From contig CBFHYJ010000008.1 of assembly GCA_965659945.1 (NCBI GenBank), forward strand, positions 1-46,523: a DNA stretch of 46,523 nt. The letters run 5' to 3'. The number at the start of each line of letters is the position of its first letter. Position 1 is the stretch's first letter. Under the pieces are notes generated by a model. That model saw nothing but the letters and a program-made list of their open reading frames with translations. It made no database searches and was not told the DNA's origin. This document shows, one piece after another, positions 15,197-23,679 of this stretch. The stretch comes from VMDJ01 sp965659945 (lineage in GTDB: Bacteria; Pseudomonadota; Gammaproteobacteria; Chromatiales; Chromatiaceae). Both the position numbers and the translations under genes were made by a program.

Positions 15197-15679
15197 TTAT
15201 TGGCGCTTCTGCCACGTAATTTGATCATTATGATCAATTATGTGGTGACGTAAAAGCCAAGATTTAGCATCGCCGGCATCTTCTTCAAACCAAGCTTGCG
15301 CTGAACCCAGTCGAAAGGTGTAGCCCCAGTTATCCATATCGGCACACATTTGTTGGCGATGAGTGGCGCTAAAGTGATCGGAGAGCAGTATCTGTAGATA
15401 ACAGACGGCGTTTTCTTCATCAAAGTCCCCACCTGCATCGGTATCGAGTGCATTGCGCCGATGAGGGTCCATACAGATGAAATGACAGGCCTCATGAAGT
15501 GCTGAATGGAGCGGGGTGTCTGGGCGAACATAAAGCTGGTTATCAATCAGTCCTGCTTCGCTTTCACCCCAATAGGACCCTGGGATGTGGGCATCATTCT
15601 CAACACTAATAACTGTGAGTTGGAAGCGATTCAGGATTTGGAACAGGGATTGAGTGACAGTTTCAGTGCAAAGGATCAT
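15197..15679 (-). CDS. HEACH-motif (zincin-like) conserved hypothetical protein
   Basis: The 160-residue protein has a metallopeptidase-like HExxH sequence, LHEACHFICMDPHRR (His62, Glu63, His66 from ATG 15679). An acidic GGDFDEENAVCYLQ follows about 20 residues on and could give the third ligand. The C-terminal half contains WFEEDAG and WLLRHHIIDHN. I do not know a function for this family. A GTG at 15718, only 3 bases after the rhodanese stop, would add 13 residues (LSCGDLSGRRSS) and cannot be excluded. It lies 28 bases before galU on the same strand. Confidence 0.72.
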   Translation of the reverse strand: MILCTETVTQSLFQILNRFQLTVISVENDAHIPGSYWGESEAGLIDNQLYVRPDTPLHSALHEACHFICMDPHRRNALDTDAGGDFDEENAVCYLQILLSDHFSATHRQQMCADMDNWGYTFRLGSAQAWFEEDAGDAKSWLLRHHIIDHNDQITWQKRQ

Positions 15680-15721
15680 AGAGCTGCGACGACCGGACAA
15701 GTCGCCGCAGGATAGCACTTG

Positions 15722-16153
15722 CTAGCATTGCTCCCAAGGCAGTTGATGGAATCGCCAGCCACCTACTTTGCTACGTTGATGTTCTTCGTTTAGCTCGCCC
15801 TCAAAGCCTTCATCAACATGCATGATATTTTTCAGACCTGCGGCAAGCAGTGCTTTACCGGCTTCATGTGAGCGTTTGCCACTGCGGCAGATCAGCACGA
15901 TAGGCGTACAGCCATCGTTATCTGCGCAGACAACGCCGCCAAGCAGGAGTTTGCGCACTTCGGTGACGAACTCTGGGTTAATATCCCAGTCAGGTTCATC
16001 AATCCAAGGTACGTGAACAGCCCCCTTAGGGTGGCCGACGAACAAGAACTCCATGGATGAGCGGATATCGACAAGTACAGCACGACTGTCGTCTTGTAGA
16101 AGCTGATAGGCCGCTTTTGGCGAGATCCCAGTTGGTTCGTTTGGGTTAGACAT
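15722..16153 (-). CDS. Rhodanese-like domain protein
   Basis: The single-domain, 143-residue sulfurtransferase-type protein has the active-site loop CRSGKRS with catalytic Cys at about residue 89, preceded by VLICRSG, and VLVDIRSSMEF and GHPKGAVHVPW motifs. No signal peptide is visible, so it is probably cytoplasmic. Rhodaneses pass sulfane sulfur between carriers, which fits the sulfur metabolism of this window, but the nearest partners (HEACH protein and galU) give no direct clue. It is divergent from the acyltransferase gene across a 99-base gap. Confidence 0.92.
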   Translation of the reverse strand: MSNPNEPTGISPKAAYQLLQDDSRAVLVDIRSSMEFLFVGHPKGAVHVPWIDEPDWDINPEFVTEVRKLLLGGVVCADNDGCTPIVLICRSGKRSHEAGKALLAAGLKNIMHVDEGFEGELNEEHQRSKVGGWRFHQLPWEQC

Positions 16154-16252
16154 GTCTTTCCTTTGGTGTTGATGATTATCAGGGCGTAATCTCTAGATAA
16201 GGTATAGAACAAAGCTATCGGTTTTTGGGAATTAAAAGCATTTAATAAGTCA

Positions 16253-17134
16253 ATGCGAGAGCGACTGATCACATCTCTGTTTTACGTAGTAGCAAAGCTG
16301 CCATGGTCTGTGTTGTCTGGCCTAGGTGTTGTTGTGGGGTATGCCATGTACCTGGCGAATGGTCGTGAGGCTAAGAATGTGCAGGCTAACTTAAAGATCG
16401 CTTACCCGGATTTAAGCGCGCAAGAGCGCAAAACGATGACCAAGCAGGCACTCATTCATAGTGCGAAGACCTTTGTGGAAATGCCGAAGATATGGTTGTC
16501 GCCAATGCAGCTTTCTGATCGGATTAACCCGAATGGATTGCCGGAAAAAATGTACAAACTTCTTAGTCAAAAGAAAGGGCTAGTGTTAGCGGTTCCGCAT
16601 CATGGTAACTGGGAGATTGTGACAAGCGGTGTGCCTCAAGATGTCTCAATTACCGCTTTATATCGACCACCACGCCAAGCCTTCATCGAACCATTGATGC
16701 AAAAGGGGAGAGCTATTGGTGGTATTAAAACGGTTCCAACGGACCGAGCCGGCATTAAGGCACTCTACGACACGCTTAAAGCTAATGATGTTGTCGCGAT
16801 ACTGCCTGATCAAGTGCCGCGTGCCGCCGGTGCTGCAGCAGTGAATGCCCCTTTCTTTGGCCGTGAGAGTTCAACCATGGTGCTGATGAGTCGTTTGGCG
16901 GCAAAGCAAAATAGCCCGGTGTTGTTCTGTTGGGCTGAGCGTCAGGCGGATAATCGTTATGTAATGCGATATTTCGATGCTTCTGCTGAGGTGAGCGATA
17001 AAGATGGTCAAGTGGCAGCTATTGCCTTAAATCAGGCGGTAGAGTGTGTGATTGCCGATCAGCCAGCGCAATACCAATGGGCTTATCGCCGTTACACGCC
17101 AGTTAATGATCAACAAACAAACCCGTATTCCTAA
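16253..17134 (+). CDS. LpxL/HtrB-type lysophospholipid acyltransferase
   Basis: The 293-residue inner-membrane acyltransferase is of the lipid A late-acylation family. It has an N-terminal membrane segment and the catalytic HHGNWE (H-x4-E form, His116/117 to Glu121). It also has YRPPRQAFIEPLM, VAILPDQVPRAAGAAAVNAPFFG, and a final QYQWAYRRYTP. These follow LpxL/LpxM order. It probably adds a secondary acyl chain to lipid A, but the exact position and chain cannot be told. The ribosome site is weak. It ends at a shared convergent terminator facing soxA. Confidence 0.9.
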   Translation: MRERLITSLFYVVAKLPWSVLSGLGVVVGYAMYLANGREAKNVQANLKIAYPDLSAQERKTMTKQALIHSAKTFVEMPKIWLSPMQLSDRINPNGLPEKMYKLLSQKKGLVLAVPHHGNWEIVTSGVPQDVSITALYRPPRQAFIEPLMQKGRAIGGIKTVPTDRAGIKALYDTLKANDVVAILPDQVPRAAGAAAVNAPFFGRESSTMVLMSRLAAKQNSPVLFCWAERQADNRYVMRYFDASAEVSDKDGQVAAIALNQAVECVIADQPAQYQWAYRRYTPVNDQQTNPYS

Positions 17135-17151
17135 TCATTTATAACGCGCAT

Positions 17152-17182
17152 AAAAAAAGCCCGGCTAGGCCGGGCTTTTTTA
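17152..17182. terminator. Bidirectional intrinsic terminator
   Basis: Stem GCCCGGC / GCCGGGC (17159-17165 and 17169-17175) with loop TAG is flanked by A7 on the left and T6 on the right. It can therefore stop transcripts from the acyltransferase and from the sox operon. Confidence 0.92.
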
Positions 17183-17194
17183 TTGGATCACGGT

Positions 17195-18064
17195 TTACTT
17201 ACGAGAAGATGGACCGTTGAATTCCATACCGTTACTCATGTGAGTAAGGAAGTACTCCATGTTACGAAGCTCTTCGCCCTGAGCCTTGAAAGGCTTAGCA
17301 CGCATCTGCTTCATACAACCGCCTAGACGACGGTGTAGGGTACCGAGATCGCCCCACTTCTGACGGTAAACAGGCCAACCGGTGCCGTGACCTAGACCCA
17401 TAGAAAGGGTGTCACCACGTACACGAGTACCACTGCTCTGTACGTGACAAGACGCACATGAGAAGTTCAATTGGCCGCGACGGCCAAAGTACAACTCTTT
17501 ACCGTTATTGTAGGCCGCTAACGCATCGTCGTTAGGGATTTGAACGTTAACTTCCTGACCACGTGACTCATAAGCCATGTAAGCGGTCAAGCGGGTCATG
17601 TCGCCTTTCTTATACTTCAGTGGCTTTTCGCCGTTTGCTTCACGACATTCGTTAACTGCCAACTCCATGGTTACAACCATTTTGCGCTTATCGTCCCACA
17701 TTGGGTAATTCTTACGCTGAGCTGGGTCACCACCAAAACAAGCGGCATAACCTTTACCGTTTTTGAATGGGGTGTTCCACATCTCTTCACCGGCAGCAAC
17801 CATATCTTCATATGGAGGAAACTCTTCGGTGTTTTCCCATTGTGAACGTGCGTCAGCAAGAATTGAGTAAACACCGTTACTGAAATCTGGCTTGCCGCCT
17901 GCGCCATCGTCAGGATGACGTTTATCGAAATAAGCACGATACGCAGCTAAGTCTTCAGCTGGTGTTGTATCAGTAGCTTTCTTGTTGCCGTGACCGTCTG
18001 CAATCGCAACAGATGATGCTGAGAAAGCGACAACTGCGGCTAACGCATATTTTGTCATTTTCAT
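17195..18064 (-). CDS. soxA: Sulfur-oxidation cytochrome SoxA (one heme motif)
   Basis: The 289-residue periplasmic c-type cytochrome forms SoxXA, which oxidatively couples thiosulfate to the SoxY cysteine. It has a Sec signal peptide ending near AIADG. There is only one heme motif, CASCH (Cys203, Cys206, His207). The N-terminal cytochrome fold keeps YAACFGGD but no CxxCH, so this is a monoheme SoxA. The catalytic heme ligand Cys is in RRLGGCMKQMRA (Cys250). GGAGGAGTC precedes the ATG. It is the last gene of soxXYZA. Confidence 0.95.
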   Translation of the reverse strand: MKMTKYALAAVVAFSASSVAIADGHGNKKATDTTPAEDLAAYRAYFDKRHPDDGAGGKPDFSNGVYSILADARSQWENTEEFPPYEDMVAAGEEMWNTPFKNGKGYAACFGGDPAQRKNYPMWDDKRKMVVTMELAVNECREANGEKPLKYKKGDMTRLTAYMAYESRGQEVNVQIPNDDALAAYNNGKELYFGRRGQLNFSCASCHVQSSGTRVRGDTLSMGLGHGTGWPVYRQKWGDLGTLHRRLGGCMKQMRAKPFKAQGEELRNMEYFLTHMSNGMEFNGPSSRK

Positions 18065-18145
18065 TTATTGACTCCTCCCAGAGTGGGTGTAGGGCAGTTG
18101 CTTGATACATCGCCAAGCAACTCCACCCCAATTACCTTAGCCGGT

Positions 18146-18460
18146 TTATTTAACTTTGGCAGTAGCTGACTCGCTATTACCTTGGTTATCGGTCCAAGAC
18201 AAGGTGAGCTCGTCACCTTTTTTACCTGGTGCTTCGAAAGCTAGGTAAGGGTTCTTAGAGATGCCACCACTCCAGTTAGCAGAAAGTGCATTTGCACCGC
18301 CGATGGTTGCAGTTACTTCAGAAATGAAGTGTGCAGGGAACATCTTGCCAGTCTTCTTGTTTTTACGAAGACCAGTTTCCATTGGGTGGTTCATGAGTGC
18401 TTTAACAGTTACTACGCCTTTTTTCTCTTTAGCGCGAACCTTGATTGACTTCTTAGCCAT
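18146..18460 (-). CDS. soxZ: Thiosulfate oxidation carrier subunit SoxZ
   Basis: The 104-residue partner of SoxY begins MAKKSIKVRAKEKKG and carries VKALMNHPMETGLRK, PAHFISEVTATIGG and WSGGISKNPYLAF. These are characteristic of the SoxZ immunoglobulin-like fold. It has no signal peptide; SoxZ normally crosses the membrane bound to the Tat-exported SoxY. GAGGTATTAACC precedes the start. It lies between soxY and soxA with gaps of 48 and 81 bases. Confidence 0.96.
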   Translation of the reverse strand: MAKKSIKVRAKEKKGVVTVKALMNHPMETGLRKNKKTGKMFPAHFISEVTATIGGANALSANWSGGISKNPYLAFEAPGKKGDELTLSWTDNQGNSESATAKVK

Positions 18461-18508
18461 GGTTAATACCTCTTAAATTCTTTAGCTATTCGTATAGATG
18501 TGTTCGGA

Positions 18509-18952
18509 TTAACCGCCACAACCACCGATGGTGACTTTTACAGACTTCTTCGCGTGATGAAGTTTGCCGCCTGACTTAACAACAGCGATTACATCGCCAG
18601 TCTTACCCATCTTGATACGAGTAGAGACAGACTTTTGTGCACCTGGGCCCATGAACTGAGCTACCAAAGGAGTGCCGTTAGCAGATGCGTAGATTGCAAC
18701 GCTGTCAGCATTCATGCTGTGCGACACAGTCACTGGCACAACCGCACCGTTTTCCGCGATATCTGGCGCTTTAACATTGATGTCACCAGAAGCGGCACCA
18801 AGATCACCCATTTTCTTAGCTTCGAAGTCAGCCTTAGGCCATGCAGCTAACGCTGCCTGAGGTGCCAAAAGGCCAGCACTTACTGCAACACCAACGGTGC
18901 CTGCAGCCAAAGAGCCTTTCAAGAAGACTCGACGTTTCATATCAGTATTCAT
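18509..18952 (-). CDS. soxY: Thiosulfate oxidation carrier subunit SoxY
   Basis: The 147-residue sulfur carrier has a twin-arginine signal (KRRVFLKGSLAAG, cleavage probably near ALAAW). It ends in the hallmark GGCGG swinging arm, whose Cys holds thiosulfate and its intermediates while SoxXA and SoxB act on them. The body has the SoxY VTVSHSMNADSVAIY and QFMGPGAQKSVSTRIKM segments. AGGAGA lies seven bases before ATG 18952. soxX is 34 bases upstream. Confidence 0.97.
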   Translation of the reverse strand: MNTDMKRRVFLKGSLAAGTVGVAVSAGLLAPQAALAAWPKADFEAKKMGDLGAASGDINVKAPDIAENGAVVPVTVSHSMNADSVAIYASANGTPLVAQFMGPGAQKSVSTRIKMGKTGDVIAVVKSGGKLHHAKKSVKVTIGGCGG

Positions 18953-18986
18953 TTACTACTCTCCTAAGAGTTGAATAATTATTGAT

Positions 18987-19397
18987 TTAGATTGAGTACA
19001 AGTAATCCATGATGCTGTTGATTTCAGCTTCGCTCAGGATATTGAACGAGCCAAATGGAGGCATCAAAGAGTTAGGGTTTTTCTGGGTCGCATCATAGAT
19101 CTGATTGTAAAGATCAGCGCGGTTAGGGAAGCGCATCTTCATGTAACCAGGCATCACAGACTTTTCGCCAGCTGCGTCAAGAATGTGTAGTGGTGGACCA
19201 GCATTACCAGCTTGATTGTTCTTACCATCTGGAGCAGCGATTGCGTGACATGCCACACAGTTGCCTTTCTTCTTATCGGTAATTAATTTGTAACCATCTG
19301 CATCACCTGCGAAAGCGACTGAAGACATCAATGATGCACCAGCAACCATTGCGGCAAATGATAGAGCGGTCTTTGCGTTCTTAGCGGTGTTCCGCAT
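18987..19397 (-). CDS. soxX: Sulfur-oxidation cytochrome SoxX
   Basis: The 136-residue monoheme c-type cytochrome is the SoxA partner. A signal peptide ends near VAFAGD. CVACH gives Cys47, Cys50 and His51 for heme binding. The distal Met is probably in KSVMPGYMKMRF, as in SoxX. The C-terminal AEINSIMDYLYSI helix is typical of class I cytochromes. ATG 19397 is chosen because AGGAGG sits at ideal spacing; an in-frame TTG at 19418 would place that ribosome site inside the gene. It opens the soxXYZA operon. Confidence 0.95.
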   Translation of the reverse strand: MRNTAKNAKTALSFAAMVAGASLMSSVAFAGDADGYKLITDKKKGNCVACHAIAAPDGKNNQAGNAGPPLHILDAAGEKSVMPGYMKMRFPNRADLYNQIYDATQKNPNSLMPPFGSFNILSEAEINSIMDYLYSI

Positions 19398-19453
19398 CGC
19401 ATTTCCTCCTAAGCTCAATTGGGTGAATTTCTACGAATTCAACTTTATTAGTA

Positions 19454-19481
19454 ACTTTCGAGTTAAGTGCCACCCGAAAGT
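19454..19481. promoter_or_regulatory. ACTTTCG/CGAAAGT inverted repeat upstream of soxX
   Basis: Perfect 7-base arms (19454-19460 and 19475-19481) are separated by 14 bases and centred about 70 bases before the soxX start. CGAATTC also occurs on both sides (near 19433 and 19493). It may be a regulator site for the sox operon. A third ACTTTCG lies at 19625-19631. Confidence 0.4.
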
Positions 19482-19617
19482 GACGATCTTATTCGAATTC
19501 TTACACCCAGTGTTTTGGGTAGTAGGTGAATATTAATGATTCACTGCAAGTAAGCAAGGGTAAACGAGGGATTTTTTTTTAGTTTTCTTTATGTTAGGGG
19601 GTGCTAATAAACAGGCG

Positions 19618-19635
19618 CCTACAAACTTTCGTAGG
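19618..19635 (-). terminator. Possible weak terminator hairpin after bepA
   Basis: CCTAC / GTAGG (5 bp, 8-base loop) lies just past the bepA stop. No U-rich tail follows directly on the minus strand, so termination here would be weak. The rest of the bepA-soxX gap (19398-19642) holds the inverted repeat described separately and an A-rich run on the minus strand. Confidence 0.25.
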
Positions 19636-19642
19636 ACTTTTG

Positions 19643-21097
19643 TTAACGAATTTGATCATCTAGGGCGCGCTTTTCCGCCTTGAACAATTTTCGTCGTGAA
19701 TCGATCAGTGCGTTCTCATAATAAGATAACCGCGGTTGATTCATGGCTATATCTAATTGGGCGATCGCCTCTTCAAGTTGTCCATTGAGGTAGAAAGCCT
19801 CAGCTTTGTAGCGATGCGCGGTAACCACTTGGCCCGACTCGCCGTAAGCGCGCGATAAAAGGCTAAATAATGAGGGGGTTTTCACCTCAAGCTCGACCAG
19901 GCGTTCGATGCTGTCGATAACCTCATTCCAACGTTGTAACTTCATGGCCATGTCAGAACGAACGGTGTTCAGCGCAATGTTCAGCGGTTTTTGTTGCAGC
20001 CCAGCATCAAGGCGAGCAAAAGCATTCGTTGGATCGCCCAACTGTGCATCCAGTTGGCTGAGCGTGATAACAAAGTCGATCGTGTCGGGATGCTTCTTAA
20101 TGAGGTCACGCAAAAGAGTTTGTGCTTCTTTATAGCGTTTGAGTTTGAGTAGGGTAAGCGCTTGTTCGTAGAGCTTGGCATCTCGTAGACGAAGGCGACC
20201 ATCTTCCAGTTGGCCTTTCAGCGCAACGAGATGTTGTTCGTGATTGATGGCGGCATCGACGCGTAAACGTGATTTCACTAAGTGGTAACGCAAGCTGTCT
20301 TCGTTTTGGATGTAGGGGTAACGACTCGCCAAATCGATCGACTCCGCCGTTCGATTAGTACTTACTGGGTGGGTCATTAAGAACTCTGGCAGTTTGCTGT
20401 CGTAAACCCGATTCGCTTTGCCCATGCGCGAAAAGAAAGCAGGCATCGCATTAGGCGAGAAACCAGATTCAGCAAGGACATCAATACCCACGCGATCAGC
20501 CTCTTGCTCGTTGGCACGGGTGAAGTTGATTTGTTCTTGAAGGATGGCAGCTTGTCCACCGGCTGCTGCTGCAACCCCTGCATCACCGCCAACGGCTACG
20601 CCTAATGCAATTGCCGCGATCAACACTGCAGCATTGGGGATTGCCATGTTTTGTGCAGTTTCCCATGCGCGAAAGAGGTGTTGCTGGCTGACGTGAGCTA
20701 TCTCGTGTGCAACAACGGCAGCGAGTTCACTTTCGGTTTCAGTGGTGGCGATTAAGCCGGTATAAACACCAATATGACCAGCCGGTCCGGCAAATGCATT
20801 GATCTGCGGGTTATCGATAAGAAAGAAGTGAAAGTCCTGTCCCGAGGCATCGCTATTTTTCACCAAGCGTTGGCCGAGCTCTTGAATGTAGTCATTGAGA
20901 ATAAGGTCGGTGAGTACGGCTTGATTACGGCGCACGCTACGCATGAACGCTTGTCCAAGCTGGCGTTCTTGCTTGGGCGTCATTAAACGATTGGCACTGT
21001 TTCCCAGTTCAGGTAGCTCGATATTCAATGCATAGCTTGGTGTGCTAACTATGCTGATAATGCAAAGAGTGATGAGCGCTTTCTTAAAGAATGTCAT
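19643..21097 (-). CDS. bepA: Periplasmic M48 metalloprotease BepA (YfgC)
   Basis: The 484-residue product is a periplasmic zinc protease and chaperone that helps LptD and BAM substrates fold and degrades stalled ones. A signal peptide ends near SYALN. The zinc motif is HEIAH (His131, Glu132, His135), with the downstream ligand in NEQEADRVG. A glycine/alanine-rich membrane-contact stretch follows the active site, and TPR repeats fill roughly residues 300-470. The length matches E. coli BepA. It lies 26 bases after the VWA gene on the same strand, but a functional link to that gene is not established. Confidence 0.95.
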   Translation of the reverse strand: MTFFKKALITLCIISIVSTPSYALNIELPELGNSANRLMTPKQERQLGQAFMRSVRRNQAVLTDLILNDYIQELGQRLVKNSDASGQDFHFFLIDNPQINAFAGPAGHIGVYTGLIATTETESELAAVVAHEIAHVSQQHLFRAWETAQNMAIPNAAVLIAAIALGVAVGGDAGVAAAAGGQAAILQEQINFTRANEQEADRVGIDVLAESGFSPNAMPAFFSRMGKANRVYDSKLPEFLMTHPVSTNRTAESIDLASRYPYIQNEDSLRYHLVKSRLRVDAAINHEQHLVALKGQLEDGRLRLRDAKLYEQALTLLKLKRYKEAQTLLRDLIKKHPDTIDFVITLSQLDAQLGDPTNAFARLDAGLQQKPLNIALNTVRSDMAMKLQRWNEVIDSIERLVELEVKTPSLFSLLSRAYGESGQVVTAHRYKAEAFYLNGQLEEAIAQLDIAMNQPRLSYYENALIDSRRKLFKAEKRALDDQIR

Positions 21098-21123
21098 ACG
21101 GGTTAGGTTACCCGTTAGCGGGC

Positions 21124-22467
21124 TTAGTTAAGTTGAATGCGTTGACCCCATGGGGTTTTCTCTTTCCCTTTGACGAGCCAGATCACCGGAAAGTTCGCCT
21201 CAATTTCAGGAAAAGTGCCTTCTGCGTCAGTAAAGTAAACCATTAATGCCGGATTGATGCCGTGTTTATTTAAATGATCAAAAACGGGGCGGAAGTCAGT
21301 ACCACCGCCGCCGGTGATTTGTGACGGGCATTCAAACTCTTCCCAAGGCTCAAAGGTCCATGGGCAGTTATCCGCTAGGGCAGAATCACAGGCGTATAGA
21401 TTGATACGAGCGCGCATCTGACCTTTGAGTGCATCGATTTCGGATAAAAACTCATTGATCTCATTCGCTTTGATTGAGCCACTGGTATCAATGGCGACCG
21501 TGATATCGATTTGAGCACTTTTTAATGACGGCAGAATCGCATCACCTTCACGACGAGAAGGGCGCATATAGCTGAAGTCATCACGCGCAATCGCTGTCAT
21601 ATACCGTGCTAACAACATGCGCCATGGCAGTTGAGGTTGTAACAAGTGATCAATAATGCGCGCCATAGTGCCGCCGAGCTTGCCAGCTTGCATGGCCTGT
21701 TGAGCGGCGCCGGCGAGTCGCTGTTGCCATTGCACATCGAGGGTGTCACGTTCTTCGGGTGTTAACGGTGGGGGTGCCGGATCACCTTGGTCGCCTTCGT
21801 TTTCGGGTTCCGTCTGAGTGTCGGGTTCGCCAATATCTGCTTGCGGGGCATTGTCGGATTTTTTGCCGGACTCACCTTGCTCGCTATGTTGCTTGGGTAG
21901 GCCGCCTTTACCCTCTTGCTCATCGGACGGTGATTGTTCCTGCTGACGTTGCTCTTTAAGTTGTTGCTCAGTATCTTCAGGTGACTTGCCTTGCTGACCG
22001 CCACCACCTTCGTTTTCTTTATCGTAAAGATGCTGATCGAGTGTTTCGGTTTGATCGTTGTCATCTAATAAAGGATAAATTTCTTCAGCGGTCATGCCGA
22101 GATACAGCGGCATGATGTGCGCATTAGGTGGTGGCTTCAGTCCGTCATCAATCAGCAAAGGATTGATTGCGTAGTCGCACGCCAGATCCCAGCGGTGTTT
22201 AACGCGATGCTTGCGTCGAGCGAAATGAGAAAGCGCGCAATGCAGGGCTTCATGCGCCAACATGAATTGCGTTTGTTCAACTGACAGGCTTTCGATGTAT
22301 TCCGGGTTGTAATAAAACTTACGCGCATCGGTAGCGGTTGTCGGGCACCACTGATCGTTTGCAGCAACCATGGGTAAGCGCAAAACCAGTGCGCCTAAAA
22401 ACGGCTTGTCAAGAATGAGCTTGGTACGTGCAGCGGTTAATTTTGTTTCGATCTTTTGCAGATCCAT
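21124..22467 (-). CDS. VWA-like / putative metallopeptidase protein (DUF2201 type)
   Basis: The 447-residue cytoplasmic protein has two parts. The N-terminal half has a HExxH-like motif MLAHEALHCALSHFARR near residue 75 (the DUF2201 N-terminal, metallopeptidase-like domain). A long Gln/Glu/Gly-rich linker (about 145-240) follows. The C-terminal half is a VWA-like domain with the metal-site motif AIDTSGSIKANE. The gene starts 6 bases after a MoxR ATPase gene. MoxR-VWA pairs act as chaperones that insert metals or activate partner complexes; the target here is unknown. Confidence 0.88.
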   Translation of the reverse strand: MDLQKIETKLTAARTKLILDKPFLGALVLRLPMVAANDQWCPTTATDARKFYYNPEYIESLSVEQTQFMLAHEALHCALSHFARRKHRVKHRWDLACDYAINPLLIDDGLKPPPNAHIMPLYLGMTAEEIYPLLDDNDQTETLDQHLYDKENEGGGGQQGKSPEDTEQQLKEQRQQEQSPSDEQEGKGGLPKQHSEQGESGKKSDNAPQADIGEPDTQTEPENEGDQGDPAPPPLTPEERDTLDVQWQQRLAGAAQQAMQAGKLGGTMARIIDHLLQPQLPWRMLLARYMTAIARDDFSYMRPSRREGDAILPSLKSAQIDITVAIDTSGSIKANEINEFLSEIDALKGQMRARINLYACDSALADNCPWTFEPWEEFECPSQITGGGGTDFRPVFDHLNKHGINPALMVYFTDAEGTFPEIEANFPVIWLVKGKEKTPWGQRIQLN

Positions 22468-22473
22468 CGCGGC

Positions 22474-23517
22474 TTACTCGTACAACATCACATCAGCGAT
22501 CGCGTTAGCCCAATCGGCAAACTGTGGCACCGCAAAGAGCGTTTCACCTATCGCACGATGTAAATCCGAGACCAACATAACGCCCATCTCGCGTTGCGGG
22601 AAGGTGTTGGCGTAATCAAGGATATTGCCAATCACGGTGTTCGCTTTATCGGTGTCTGCTGCGCGAATCGCTCGACCCACTAAAGCGGCCGCAACAGCAT
22701 ATTGCAGGTCAATTTCATCCGGTACAGGCGTTGGTTCGCCCGCAACAATGGCATCGAGATCGGGCATCTTGTCGAGGCTATTCACAAATGCAGTCAGCTC
22801 AATGCCGGCTGCTGGTCCGACACAAGCTTGAAGGGTGCCTTGTAAAAGCTCAGCGCTATTACCAAATTTTTTTAGTGCGCGATGAGCAAATTCCCAAGAA
22901 CGAGGCGAGGGGAAAGCAGCCGGATTGTGCGCTGGATCAAAATCAAACAGTAATTCTGGACGGAATCTCAGAAAGCCGATCACGCGCTCATCAATCTCGT
23001 GTTTGTAAGCCCAAGCGACCCAGTCATCAAGATGAGCTTCAAGTTCAAAGTGAGAGAAGCGATTCGCCAGTGGTGCTGGCATGGTGTAGGTCACGCCGCG
23101 GTCACCTTGTCGGTTACCGGCAGCAAAGATCGCCCAACCTTCGGGGACTTCGTATTCACCCAAACGGCGATCGAGTATCAACTGATAGGCAGCGGCTGAA
23201 ACACTCGGAGGAGCTGAGGTGATTTCATCGAGAAACAGAATACCGCGCTCGCCGTGACGTGCTGCGTTCGGAAGGATGGCAGGGATTGCCCATTCAACAT
23301 TCTCGTCATTGCGAAAGGGTATGCCGCGCAGATCGCTCGGTTCCATCTGCGACAGGCGGATGTCGATGACCGATACGTCGTGTTGATCGGCGGTCTGGCG
23401 GATCATGTCGGATTTACCAACCCCGGGAGGTCCCCAGATCATAACGGGGGTGTGAACACCGTCGAGCGTACTGCTGAATTCGCGTTCGAGAATGGTCATT
23501 AATTGGGCTGGGCGCAT
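22474..23517 (-). CDS. MoxR-family AAA+ ATPase
   Basis: The 347-residue AAA+ protein has Walker A GPPGVGKSD near residue 30, Walker B ILFLDEITSAPPS near residue 92, and a sensor 1 region FAAGNRQGDRGV. The arrangement is of the MoxR family, whose members work with VWA-domain partners to mature enzymes. The partner is the next gene, 6 bases downstream. It is the first gene of a likely moxR-VWA-bepA operon. Confidence 0.92.
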   Translation of the reverse strand: MRPAQLMTILEREFSSTLDGVHTPVMIWGPPGVGKSDMIRQTADQHDVSVIDIRLSQMEPSDLRGIPFRNDENVEWAIPAILPNAARHGERGILFLDEITSAPPSVSAAAYQLILDRRLGEYEVPEGWAIFAAGNRQGDRGVTYTMPAPLANRFSHFELEAHLDDWVAWAYKHEIDERVIGFLRFRPELLFDFDPAHNPAAFPSPRSWEFAHRALKKFGNSAELLQGTLQACVGPAAGIELTAFVNSLDKMPDLDAIVAGEPTPVPDEIDLQYAVAAALVGRAIRAADTDKANTVIGNILDYANTFPQREMGVMLVSDLHRAIGETLFAVPQFADWANAIADVMLYE

Positions 23518-23641
23518 ACGATCTCCGCCAGTTGGGTAAGATTTTTCGAATTATTTTGCTGAAGAATGGGGAATAAGCCTTTAAACATCAACCGTTCTGA
23601 CGTGTGGAAAATTCCCGAGCATTAATGGGATAAATTCTTGC

Positions 23642-23671
23642 TTGTCTTTAGTGAGTAAATAAGGGTATTCT
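23642..23671 (+). promoter_or_regulatory. Candidate promoter of the RMF-like gene
   Basis: TTGTCT (23642-23647) and TATTCT (23666-23671), 18 bases apart, match the -35 and -10 consensus at four of six positions each. If used, transcription would begin near 23678 and leave a leader of about 125 bases before ATG 23803. Confidence 0.35.
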
Positions 23672-23679
23672 AATGCCCC

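Noticed and set aside
19460..19480. Sigma-54 promoter upstream of soxX
   Set aside because: TGGCAC is present on the minus strand but the matching TTGC box at the right spacing is missing.
22731..23502. Plus-strand open frames opposite the MoxR gene
   Set aside because: They are antisense shadows of the strongly coding MoxR gene; their products are Arg/Ser/Gln-rich without motifs.
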